Shown: positions 1-5,212 of the stretch, one piece after another
Position numbering within the stretch: position 1 is the first letter of the stretch
Layout of the letters: each line of letters starts with the position of its first letter
Origin: DASXBA01 sp046729895
GTDB lineage: Bacteria; Actinomycetota; Thermoleophilia; Solirubrobacterales; Thermoleophilaceae
DNA: 6,636 nucleotides
NCBI GenBank assembly: GCA_046729895.1
Contig: JBKPHP010000081.1
Coordinates: forward strand, 1 to 6,636
Direction of reading: 5' to 3'
Notes under the pieces: generated by a model
Told to the model about the DNA's origin: nothing
Seen by the model: the letters and a program-made list of their open reading frames with translations, nothing else
Databases searched by the model: none
Made by a program: the position numbers and the translations under genes

Positions 1-197
1 TCGTACCCCTCCGGCGCCCCTCCCACGCCGCCGCCGATCCCGGCGCCGTCGGCGTTCGTGTTCCCCTGACGCGGCACGACCCCGTAGTTCATCGGGTTGT
101 CGGAGTCGAACTCCCACCCAAGCAGCTCCGAGTAGTAGCTCCTGAGCTTCTCGGCGTCCTTACCAATGACCTCGAAGTGGACGACCGGCTGTCCCAT
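1..197 (-). CDS. VOC family protein (glyoxalase/bleomycin-resistance fold), N-terminal part
   Basis: Only the first 65 codons lie in the window; the gene continues past the left edge. The protein begins MGQPVVHFEVIGKDAEKL and then has a YYSELLGW segment, the standard first beta strand and helix of a VOC module (F/Y-Y-x-x-L-F/L-G-W). His7 and Glu9 of the H-F-E strand sit where VOC enzymes carry metal ligands. The start at 197 is supported by AAAGGAG at 203-209, 5 nt upstream. The gene lies 72 nt downstream of a second VOC gene on the same strand, so the two probably share a transcript; I see no separate promoter in the gap. The visible part ends in a Gly-rich stretch. VOC proteins include dioxygenases, lyases, isomerases and drug-binding proteins, so the substrate cannot be read from this fragment. 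The family call is firm, the function open. Confidence 0.85.
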   Translation of the reverse strand, partial: MGQPVVHFEVIGKDAEKLRSYYSELLGWEFDSDNPMNYGVVPRQGNTNADGAGIGGGVGGAPEGY

Positions 198-202
198 TCC
201 GT

Positions 203-209
203 CTCCTTT
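203..209 (-). promoter_or_regulatory. Ribosome binding site of the first VOC gene
   Basis: AAAGGAG on the minus strand with 5 nt to the ATG at 197. It fixes the start of the partial VOC gene. Confidence 0.7.
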
Positions 210-269
210 CGGCGCCGGCACGCCGGCGCTCGGGGTCGGTTACTCGTGCCGAAGAAGAGGAACTTCAGG

Positions 270-650
270 TTATTGATCCTGCTCCACCCATCCCTTCGGC
301 TGCCACAAGGCAATCTCGGCGCCGGCGGGCGCCGCGACGACGCTTCGCCAGCCCGCGGGGCCTTCGCGGCACGCCACTCGGACCGACGCCCCGAGCCGGC
401 GCGCCCGCTCCGTGGCCTCCGCGACGTCAGCGACTTCGACGTAGGGCAACCACAGGGCGCGCTCCGTGTCCCGCTCGACGACGCCCCCCTCGATCCCATC
501 GCCCAGCTCGAGCACCAGATAGGACCCAGAGCCCACGTCGATCTTCTCCGCGTGCCAGCCGAACAGCTGCGTATAGAAGGCACAGGCGCGCGGCAGATTG
601 CCGGTGTGCAGCTCCAGGTGGACGACGGGATTCGTGGCTGCCGACGTCAT
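270..650 (-). CDS. VOC family protein (glyoxalase/bleomycin-resistance fold)
   Basis: A complete single-module VOC protein of 126 residues, the usual size. The N-terminal strand reads NPVVHLELHTGNLPRA, followed by CAFYTQLFGW; the C-terminal half has the second beta-alpha-beta unit (YVEVADVAEATERARRLGA) and ends in the typical GAEIALWQPK strand. His11, Glu13 and Glu112 are candidate metal ligands by position. I chose the ATG at 650 over an in-frame ATG at 707 because AAGGAGA lies 6 nt upstream and homology-like sequence begins only after it. The gene is divergent from an ECF sigma gene at 871 and precedes another VOC gene. A 10-base element, CGATGAGTTT, occurs 31 nt before its start and again 30 nt before the sigma gene start, suggesting shared control. 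Cytoplasmic, with no signal peptide. The substrate is unknown. Confidence 0.88.
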   Translation of the reverse strand: MTSAATNPVVHLELHTGNLPRACAFYTQLFGWHAEKIDVGSGSYLVLELGDGIEGGVVERDTERALWLPYVEVADVAEATERARRLGASVRVACREGPAGWRSVVAAPAGAEIALWQPKGWVEQDQ

Positions 651-656
651 GCCCTG

Positions 657-663
657 TCTCCTT
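657..663 (-). promoter_or_regulatory. Ribosome binding site deciding the start of the second VOC gene
   Basis: AAGGAGA on the minus strand, 6 nt before the ATG at 650. It favours this start over the in-frame ATG at 707. It directly follows the -10-like GTC of the proposed ECF element at 665-691. A transcript started at the usual distance from that element would therefore lose the site, so another promoter may also serve this gene. Confidence 0.6.
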
Positions 664-664
664 G

Positions 665-691
665 GACCGCCGCCAAGCCCGAAACTCATCG
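665..691 (-). promoter_or_regulatory. Candidate ECF-type promoter of the VOC operon (CGATGAGTTT-N14-GTC)
   Basis: On the minus strand CGATGAGTTT (691-682) is followed after 14 nt by GTCCAAGG (667-660), 14 nt before the VOC start. The same arrangement stands before the divergent sigma gene. A -10 core of GTC is typical of ECF promoters. The call rests on this internal repetition; an operator function is an alternative. Confidence 0.5.
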
Positions 692-725
692 TCTGGGGGC
701 AGCGCAAGGCTGCCGCCCAAACGGG

Positions 726-757
726 CGGTTTGGGGGCGACCCACCGCCCCCAAACCG
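726..757. repeat. Perfect 13-bp inverted repeat in the divergent intergenic region
   Basis: CGGTTTGGGGGCG at 726-738 is exactly reverse-complemented by CGCCCCCAAACCG at 745-757, leaving a 6-nt loop. A further hairpin lies just upstream (GGCAGC 698-703 with GCTGCC 709-714), and CCGCCC 713-718 with GGGCGG 723-728 forms an overlapping alternative. The repeat lies between the two divergent promoter-like elements. There is no T tract on either side, so it is not an intrinsic terminator. It could be a regulator site or an extruded or transcribed hairpin; the function is unknown. Confidence 0.75.
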
Positions 758-823
758 GAATTGGGGACCACTTGGCCCCCGAGCGAACGGTTCGCGGGCG
801 GCTGGCCCCCGCAAGACCGGAAT
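754..823 (+). repeat. Short direct repeats upstream of the SigG-like gene
   Basis: ACCGGAAT occurs at 754-761 and 816-823, and TGGCCCCCG at 773-781 and 803-811; the palindrome CGAAC-G-GTTCG (784-794) lies between them. The words are short and the region is very GC-rich, so chance or remnant duplication is possible. They could also mark paired binding sites. Confidence 0.35.
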
Positions 824-830
824 CCGGCAG

Positions 831-857
831 CGATGAGTTTGACCCCGTTCACCCGTC
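831..857 (+). promoter_or_regulatory. Candidate ECF-type promoter of the SigG-like sigma gene (CGATGAGTTT-N14-GTC)
   Basis: CGATGAGTTT (831-840), a 14-nt spacer, then GTCTAACG (855-862), 13 nt before the ATG at 871. The same bipartite element precedes the divergent VOC operon at almost the same distance, which suggests the sigma factor drives both itself and the VOC genes. The short distance implies a nearly leaderless transcript; no Shine-Dalgarno sequence at a useful spacing is present. TAACGT at 858-863 could alternatively serve as a housekeeping -10. Confidence 0.55.
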
Positions 858-870
858 TAACGTGGTGAGG

Positions 871-1937
871 ATGGGGGTCACCCAGACCAGTTCGACCAGG
901 CAGGAGCAAGGACTGCTGGCGGCGGCCCGCGCCGGCGACGAGGACGCCTTCGGGCAGCTCATCGAGCGCCACCGCGGGCCCCTCCATGCCCACTGCTACC
1001 GCATGCTCGGCTCGCTTCACGACGCCGAGGACGCTCTCCAGGACACCCTGCTGCGAGCCTGGCGGGGCCTGCCCGGGCTTAAGGGCGAAAGCTCGCTTGG
1101 TACGTGGCTCTACCGGGTCGCGACCAACGCCTGTCTCGACGCGATCGCCCGGCGGCCCAAGCGCGTGCTCCCGGTCGACTACGGTCCACCCGCCAACCCC
1201 CGCGACGACCCCGGCGAGCCACTTGCCGAGTCGCTGTGGGTGGAGCCCTACCCTGACGAGACGCTCGGCGTCGAGGATGGATTCGCCGCCCCCGAGGCCC
1301 GCTACGAGCAGCGCGAGAGCTTGGAGCTGGCATTCGTTGCGGCACTGCAGCATCTGCCGGCGCGACAGCGCGCCGTGCTGATCTTGCGGAGGTGCTCGGC
1401 TTCTCCGCCCGCGAGGTCGCCAAGTCGCTCGAGACGACGATCGCATCGGTGAACAGCGCCCTGCAGCGGGCCCGCAAGGCCGTGGACGAGCGGCTCCCCG
1501 AGCAAAGCCAGCAAGCCACCCTCCGATCGCTTGGCGACGAGCAGCTCCGCGACCTCGTGGAGCGCTTTATCGATGCATTCGAGCAGGGAGACGTCGACGC
1601 GATACTTGCCATGCTGGCCGAGGACGCGACATTCGAGATGCCGCCCTACGCCAGCTGGTGCCGCGGCCGCGACGCTGTGGCGGACTCATGGCTCATGCCC
1701 GCCGGTCCACCGCCGCGCCTGCGCTACGTTCCAACCCGCGCAAACGGGCAGCTGGCCCTGGGCGCCTATCAACGGAGTCCGGAAGGGGACGGCTATCTCC
1801 CGATTGCGCTCGATGTGCTCACCCTGCGCGGTGCACGGATCGCCGAGGTGACGGCCTTTCGCACGCCCGGGGCCTTCAGGCGCTTCGGCCTCCCCGACGA
1901 GCTGCCATGCGCTACCGCCGCGGAAGAGGCTCGGTAA
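871..1937 (+). pseudogene. SigG-like (TIGR02960-type) ECF sigma factor with C-terminal SnoaL domain, frameshifted
   Basis: Two reading frames together encode one sigma factor of about 355 residues. The first (871 to 1389) gives region 2: LLAAARAGDEDAFGQL, HCYRMLGSLHDAEDALQDTL and LRAWRGLPGL, characteristic of the large SigG-like group, and it enters region 4 at HLPARQRAVLILR. The second (from 1389 to 1937) continues with EVLGFSAREVAKSLETT and SVNSALQRAR, the region 4 helix-turn-helix, then a SnoaL/NTF2-like domain of roughly 120 residues (ERFIDAFEQGDVDAILAML, FEMPPYASWCRGRD). The family expects CGG GAG GTG where the window reads CGGAGGTG, so one G is missing at about 1388-1389. Read as it stands, the product stops at 1450-1452 after 193 residues and lacks the promoter-binding helix-turn-helix. 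No slippery heptamer is visible. Both halves look well conserved, so a base-calling or assembly error or a very recent mutation is likelier than an old pseudogene. In such sigma factors the SnoaL tail is thought to modulate activity in place of a separate anti-sigma factor. The start at 871 is supported by promoter spacing rather than a ribosome site; GTG at 865 is an alternative. Confidence 0.85.
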
Positions 1938-1966
1938 GAAAGGGCTATCGGCCGGGGCGCCCTGTC

Positions 1967-2458
1967 CTAGTAGCCGGACGAGCCGCCCCCGCCCGAGCCG
2001 GAGCTCCCGCCGGAGGACGAGCCGCCACCGCCGCTGCCGACCTTGACCTCGCCCTTCATCCCCATCTGCTTGTGCCCGTCGATCGGACAGTAGAACTCGT
2101 AGGTGCCGGACTTCGTGATGTCGACCTTCAGGGTTGCCGACTTGCCCGAGGCGATGTCTGCGGTCTTCTTCTCCCCGGCGGGGCCCTCGACCTCGAGGGC
2201 ATGGGTGACCTGCCCGTCGTTCGAGACCGAGAACGTCACGTTCCCCTTCTTCTTGACCGACGGATTGGACGGGTTGATCTTGAACTCGGTCTCCGACAGC
2301 TTGACCGTGCTGCCGCCGCCCGCGGCCGGGGCGCTGGGCTTAGAGGAGCTTCCGCCGCCACCCCCGCCGCCGCCGCCGCCGTTGTCATCTCCGCCGCAGC
2401 CGGCGACCGCCAGGACGCCTGCTGCCAGCACCGCGATCGAGACTGGCTGTGCTCTCAT
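1967..2458 (-). CDS. Cupredoxin-domain (plastocyanin-like) blue copper lipoprotein
   Basis: A 163-residue exported lipoprotein that probably binds one type 1 copper and carries electrons outside the membrane. Residues 1-20 are a signal peptide ending in a lipobox (VLAVAG then Cys21). A linker with ten consecutive glycines (27-36) and Ser/Pro/Ala follows, then the cupredoxin domain at about 50-140. Likely copper ligands are His86 (QVTHALEV), Cys124, His129 and Met134 in YCPIDGHKQMGM; Met132 is a less likely axial ligand. The C-terminus (141-163) is an unusual Gly/Ser-only tail ending in Tyr. The ATG at 2458 is favoured by AGGGAG 5 nt upstream; GTG at 2464 would leave no spacing. The gene follows a sigma/anti-sigma pair and has its own copy of the element found before that sigma gene, so it is probably a target of that sigma factor. 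It is convergent with the SigG-like gene (29 nt between stops). The redox partner is unknown; the divergent sugar dehydrogenase is one candidate. Confidence 0.9.
   Translation of the reverse strand: MRAQPVSIAVLAAGVLAVAGCGGDDNGGGGGGGGGGSSSKPSAPAAGGGSTVKLSETEFKINPSNPSVKKKGNVTFSVSNDGQVTHALEVEGPAGEKKTADIASGKSATLKVDITKSGTYEFYCPIDGHKQMGMKGEVKVGSGGGGSSSGGSSGSGGGGSSGY
2351..2380. repeat. GCC-type triplet repeat coding poly-glycine
   Basis: Ten codons of GGN on the minus strand, five of them identical GGC in a row (2366-2380), encode the glycine linker between the lipidated cysteine and the cupredoxin domain. Such runs can change length by slippage without breaking the frame. Confidence 0.7.
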
Positions 2459-2463
2459 TCGCA

Positions 2464-2469
2464 CTCCCT
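2464..2469 (-). promoter_or_regulatory. Ribosome binding site of the cupredoxin gene
   Basis: AGGGAG on the minus strand, 5 nt before the ATG at 2458. It lies about 30 nt downstream of the predicted transcription start at about 2501, so this gene would have a normal leader, unlike the sigma gene. Confidence 0.65.
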
Positions 2470-2506
2470 GGTCGGGCCCCGGAGCGGAGGGGCGTGGACG
2501 CGGAGG

Positions 2507-2534
2507 TATACGCAGCGCCGGAGGCTCCGGTTCG
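2507..2534 (-). promoter_or_regulatory. Candidate ECF promoter of the cupredoxin gene (CGAACC-N16-CGTATA)
   Basis: On the minus strand CGAACC (2534-2529), a 16-nt spacer, then CGTATA (2512-2507). The match to the element before the neighbouring sigma gene extends to CGAACCG at the -35 side and GCGTATACCTC at the -10 side, with identical spacing. It starts 10 nt after the anti-sigma stop codon. The form agrees with the GAACC/CGT layout of many ECF promoters, including, from memory, the one reported for M. tuberculosis SigL. Confidence 0.7.
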
Positions 2535-2544
2535 ACGCAGCCGG

Positions 2545-3234
2545 TCAGTATTCGACCTTGCCGGCCAGGATCCGCCGGCCACGGGCGCCGTCCGTGCGGC
2601 GAGTGACCACCATCAGCTCGTACTCGCCCGGCCGCGCGGCGGACGTCAGCGACACGTTCGCCTGACCCCGCTGGTCGACACGGAACGTCCCACCGCTGAT
2701 CCAGCGGCCCTCGTCGGGCACGCACCAGAGCTCGTAGACACGGCCGCCCTTGGCTGCCAGCCCCCTCGCCGACAGGCGCACGCCGGTGCCGGCCCGGAGG
2801 GCGCTGAGGTCGGCATCGGCGGCGGCACCACCGGATCCGTGTAGCCGAACGTGCCCGAAGGCGGAGTCGTCCCGGGAGGACGAGAACACACCGGCCAGGA
2901 CCAGGGCTCCGGCGATCGCCACCACCGCCCCGGCCACTCCGAGGCGGACGGCCCAGCCTCGGCGCCGCTGGAACCTGTGCGGGACGAGGCGGCGGCGCTC
3001 GCGCGCGAAGCGATCGAGCACGGCCTCCTCCAGCTCGGGGGGCGGCTGCTCCGGCGCGGCGGCCGGCTCGTCGAGCACGTCCAGCAGCGCCGGCACCCCG
3101 GCCAGCTCGGCATGTTCACGGCGGCAGCGGGGGCAGGTCTCCAGATGCCGGTTCAGGGCGTCCCTCTCCTCCGCCTCGAGCGCGCCGAGGACGTAGCCGC
3201 CAAGGAGCTCGCGGTAGCGGGCGCAGTCGGTCAT
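2545..3234 (-). CDS. RskA-type zinc-finger anti-sigma factor, single-pass membrane protein
   Basis: A 229-residue anti-sigma factor that should hold the preceding ECF sigma factor at the membrane. Residues 1-45 form the ZAS-type anti-sigma domain with the zinc motif H-x3-C-x2-C (His30, Cys34, Cys37) inside RHLETCPRCRRE. A Pro/Ala/Glu-rich linker and a basic stretch (77-93) precede one transmembrane helix at about 94-116. The remaining ~110 residues are extracytoplasmic and resemble the RskA C-terminal domain (YELWCVPDEG, GGTFRVDQRG, GEYELMVVTRR). Its ATG overlaps the sigma stop codon as ATGA (3231-3234), and GGAG lies 8 nt upstream inside the sigma gene, so translation is probably coupled. 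Release of the sigma factor in this family usually follows regulated proteolysis; the signal here is unknown. A single cysteine (Cys171) on the outer face makes an internal disulfide switch unlikely. Confidence 0.92.
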   Translation of the reverse strand: MTDCARYRELLGGYVLGALEAEERDALNRHLETCPRCRREHAELAGVPALLDVLDEPAAAPEQPPPELEEAVLDRFARERRRLVPHRFQRRRGWAVRLGVAGAVVAIAGALVLAGVFSSSRDDSAFGHVRLHGSGGAAADADLSALRAGTGVRLSARGLAAKGGRVYELWCVPDEGRWISGGTFRVDQRGQANVSLTSAARPGEYELMVVTRRTDGARGRRILAGKVEY

Positions 3235-3785
3235 CTCCCCAGCTCCATCTCGTCGAGAACCAGGCGCAGGTGGCGCGGCGCGTAGTAGCTACGGCTCTTG
3301 ACGGTCCCGAGCGGCAGGCCCAGGGCCTGGGCCACCTCGCGCAGGCTGAGCGACTCGAAGTGCGCCAGCCTGATCACTTCGCGGTGCTCCGGGCTCAACC
3401 TGGCCAGCGCAGCCCCGACCTGCCACTGGAGAGCCGCCTGCTCCAGTGACTCGTCCAGCTCGGCGAGCTCGTCGCCAGCCTCCTTCTCCGCGAGGTGCGG
3501 CCTCGCGGCCGCCCGCCGCCGCAGATCCACGATCCGGTTCCGCGCGAGCGCATAGAGCCAGGTGCGGAAGCTGGCGCGCGCCGGGTCGAACCGGTCCGCG
3601 TGTCGCCACACGCTCGTGAACGCATCCTGGACGACCTCCTCGGCTAATTCCGGGTCCCCGAGCGCGTTGCAGGCGAACCCGTAGAGCTCCCCGCTGTAGC
3701 GGCGGTAGAGCGTCCTCAGTCCGTCACCACTCGGCTCGGTGGCGAGCTCCCTCACCAGGGCGGTGTCGCTCGCCGTCATCTGCAT
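3231..3785 (-). CDS. ECF RNA polymerase sigma factor (SigL/SigK-like)
   Basis: A 184-residue sigma factor with only regions 2 and 4, the normal ECF size. Region 2 covers about 22-92 (LRTLYRRYSGELYGFACNAL, AEEVVQDAFTSVWRHADRFD, FRTWLYALARNRIVDLRRR). An acidic linker rich in Glu and Asp spans about 99-116. Region 4 covers about 120-180 (LARLSPEHREVIRLAHFE, then the helix-turn-helix SLREVAQALGLPLGTVKSR). The TVKSRSYYAPRHLRL end resembles sigma factors paired with RskA/RslA-type anti-sigma factors, and such a gene overlaps its 3' end. I chose the ATG at 3785 because a candidate ECF promoter places the transcription start there; the ATG at 3779 is the alternative. No Shine-Dalgarno sequence is seen, which fits a leaderless message. 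The open frame continues upstream to 5198, but that part is antisense to the sugar dehydrogenase gene and is not coding. Confidence 0.93.
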   Translation of the reverse strand: MQMTASDTALVRELATEPSGDGLRTLYRRYSGELYGFACNALGDPELAEEVVQDAFTSVWRHADRFDPARASFRTWLYALARNRIVDLRRRAAARPHLAEKEAGDELAELDESLEQAALQWQVGAALARLSPEHREVIRLAHFESLSLREVAQALGLPLGTVKSRSYYAPRHLRLVLDEMELGR

Positions 3786-3790
3786 CGAGG

Positions 3791-3818
3791 TATACGCGCG
3801 AGGGGGTGCATCGGTTCG
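3791..3818 (-). promoter_or_regulatory. Candidate autoregulated ECF promoter of the sigma/anti-sigma operon (CGAACC-N16-CGTATA)
   Basis: On the minus strand CGAACC (3818-3813), a 16-nt spacer, then CGTATA (3796-3791). The ATG at 3785 begins 6 nt after the -10, so the predicted start of transcription falls at or next to the start codon. The same words at the same spacing precede the cupredoxin gene. The element sits inside the 60-nt gap to the divergent sugar dehydrogenase gene, so the two promoters may interfere. Confidence 0.72.
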
Positions 3819-3845
3819 GTTGGTCCCAGCCATACTGAACGGTCC

Positions 3846-5018
3846 ATGCCTCGACGGCTCCTCGCAGCCGCAGCCATCGCGCTGGCCGTCGGTGCCGACT
3901 CCTCCCGCAATGCGGCCGATGCCGGCGCCCCCAGGGCTCACGACTCGGCGAGCGTGCGGCTTCTCCTGCTCGGGCGGTTCGCCTCGCCCACCTACCTGAC
4001 CGCGCCGCCGGGCGACCGTCGCCGGCGCTTCGTGGTCGAGCGAGCCGGGCGCATACGCGTGGTCGTGGGCCGCCGCAAGCTGCGGACACCCTTCCTGGAC
4101 ATCCGCCGGCTCGTTCAGACGGGGGGCGAGAGCGGGCTGCTCTCGATGGTCTTTGCACCGGACTACGAGACCTCGCGCCGATTCTATGTCTACTACACGG
4201 ACAACTCGGGCTTCATCCGCGTAGATCAGTACCTGCGGGCGGGCAGCACCCCGAACCGGGCCCTGCCGAGCTCGCGTCGGCTGGTGATCCGCCAGCCTCA
4301 CCACAACGTCAACCACAAGGGGGGGCAGCTCCAGTTCGGCCCCGACGGAAAGCTCTACATGGGTTTCGGGGACGGTGGCGGGTCGGGAGATCCGAGCCGC
4401 AACGCCCAGAACCGCGGCCGGCTGCTCGGCAAGCTGCTCAGGGTCGATCCGCTTCCCGGAGGCGGCTACCGGACACCGCGTGACAATCCCTTCGTGGGCC
4501 GGCAGGGACGCGACGAGGTGTACGCCTACGGGCTGCGGAACCCTTGGCGCTTCTCGTTCGACAGGCGTCGGGGCGACCTGACGGTGGGGGACGTGGGAGA
4601 GAGCCGGGTGGAGGAGATCGACTTCGTCCGGAACGGCCGTGGTGCAGGGCACACGCCGAGGGGCGGCTACAACTTCGGCTGGAGCGTGTTCGAGGGCCGG
4701 CGGCGTTTGCGTAACGGACGGGCCCCCGGGCACAGGCCGCCAGTGCTCCAGCACACCCACCGCGGGGGCTACTGCACGATCATCGGCGGCTACGTGATCC
4801 GGGACCGCGCGCTGGGCGGACGCCTGTACGGCCGCTACGTGTACGGGGACCTGTGCCGATCGGGGATCCGAATCGCAAGGCTCCGACCGGGCCGGGCGGC
4901 CGGCGATCGGCCGCTTGGCGCGCGGGTCAGGCAGCTCGTCTCCTTCGGCGAGGACGCCCGCGGGCGTCTCTACGCCGTCTCCCTCCGGGGGCCCGTCTAC
5001 CGCATCGCGCGTCGCTGA
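3846..5018 (+). CDS. Exported PQQ-dependent sugar dehydrogenase (soluble aldose dehydrogenase / GSDH family)
   Basis: A 390-residue six-bladed beta-propeller enzyme of the soluble glucose/aldose sugar dehydrogenase family, which oxidises sugars with PQQ and passes electrons to an outside acceptor. Family landmarks occur in order: ERAGRIRVV (65-73), GESGLLSMVFAPDY (94-107), HNVNHKGGQLQFGPDG (153-168) with His157 as the probable catalytic base, MGFGDGG (172-178), NAQNRGRLLGKLLRVDP (186-202), YGLRNPWRFSFDR (228-240), GDVGESRVEEIDF (248-260), YNFGW (275-279) and GGYVIRD (314-320) with YGDLC (333-337). Cys310 and Cys337 may form a disulfide. Residues 1-17 look like a short Sec signal peptide (twin Arg at 3-4, then an Ala/Leu core) without a lipobox. 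The start has no Shine-Dalgarno sequence. The gene is divergent from the ECF sigma gene (60 nt apart). Many actinobacterial members of this family are uncharacterised, so the substrate, and even PQQ use, remain inference. Confidence 0.88.
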   Translation: MPRRLLAAAAIALAVGADSSRNAADAGAPRAHDSASVRLLLLGRFASPTYLTAPPGDRRRRFVVERAGRIRVVVGRRKLRTPFLDIRRLVQTGGESGLLSMVFAPDYETSRRFYVYYTDNSGFIRVDQYLRAGSTPNRALPSSRRLVIRQPHHNVNHKGGQLQFGPDGKLYMGFGDGGGSGDPSRNAQNRGRLLGKLLRVDPLPGGGYRTPRDNPFVGRQGRDEVYAYGLRNPWRFSFDRRRGDLTVGDVGESRVEEIDFVRNGRGAGHTPRGGYNFGWSVFEGRRRLRNGRAPGHRPPVLQHTHRGGYCTIIGGYVIRDRALGGRLYGRYVYGDLCRSGIRIARLRPGRAAGDRPLGARVRQLVSFGEDARGRLYAVSLRGPVYRIARR

Positions 5019-5144
5019 GCTCCGCGGATCTCCGTCAGGCTCTTTCCTGGGCCGGCCGCGGGCGCTGCTCCCGATCGGGGTCCCACGCAGCAGTTCCGGA
5101 CGGTGGCGCGGCGCCCGCTGCGCGAGGCAGGGCGGAACGAGGAA

Positions 5145-5172
5145 CTGGCACAAGTCCACCAGCGCATATAGC
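5145..5172 (+). promoter_or_regulatory. Possible housekeeping promoter of the DUF4234-like gene
   Basis: CTGGCA (5145-5150), a 16-nt spacer, then TATAGC (5167-5172), about 40 nt before the start codon. Each box matches four of six consensus bases. It lies in the 194-nt gap after the sugar dehydrogenase gene and is the only AT-rich spot there. The gap also holds the palindrome CCCGATCGGG (5070-5079) flanked by CTGCT/AGCAG, without a T tract. Confidence 0.35.
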
Positions 5173-5200
5173 GTGTCCTCGACCCACTGACCCCCCACAG

Positions 5201-5205
5201 GGAGG
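5201..5205 (+). promoter_or_regulatory. Ribosome binding site of the DUF4234-like gene
   Basis: GGAGG with 7 nt to the ATG at 5213. It fixes the start and excludes the upstream in-frame extension that runs back into the sugar dehydrogenase gene. Confidence 0.7.
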
Positions 5206-5212
5206 ACTCGCG

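Noticed and set aside
726..757. Intrinsic terminator at the 13-bp inverted repeat
   Set aside because: There is no T tract on either strand and it lies upstream of both flanking genes rather than downstream.
767..794. A third CGAACC-type ECF promoter (CGAACC at 794-789 on the minus strand)
   Set aside because: At the required 16-nt spacing the -10 position reads AGTGGT, not CGTATA, and the hexamer is part of a small palindrome.
1380..1395. Programmed -1 frameshift in the SigG-like gene
   Set aside because: No X-XXY-YYZ slippery heptamer lies at the junction, and the SD-like GGAGG is at the site itself rather than about 10 nt upstream; a missing base explains the data more simply.
427..1446. 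Long minus-strand open frame across the VOC gene, the intergenic region and the SigG-like gene
   Set aside because: It overlaps real genes in another frame or strand and shows only Arg/Gly/Pro-rich sequence typical of shadow frames in GC-rich DNA.
1938..1966. Bidirectional terminator between the convergent SigG-like and cupredoxin genes
   Set aside because: Only a 5-bp stem (AGGGC 1941-1945 with GCCCT 1959-1963) with a 13-nt loop and no T tract is visible.
1658..2665. Long plus-strand open frame over the sigma tail, cupredoxin and the start of the anti-sigma region
   Set aside because: It is out of frame with the SnoaL domain and antisense to the cupredoxin, with no domain signal.
3786..5198. 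Upstream in-frame extension of the ECF sigma gene on the minus strand (a 655-residue open frame)
   Set aside because: It is antisense to the well-supported sugar dehydrogenase gene, has no recognisable domain, and the sigma homology begins only near 3785 where a promoter is also predicted.
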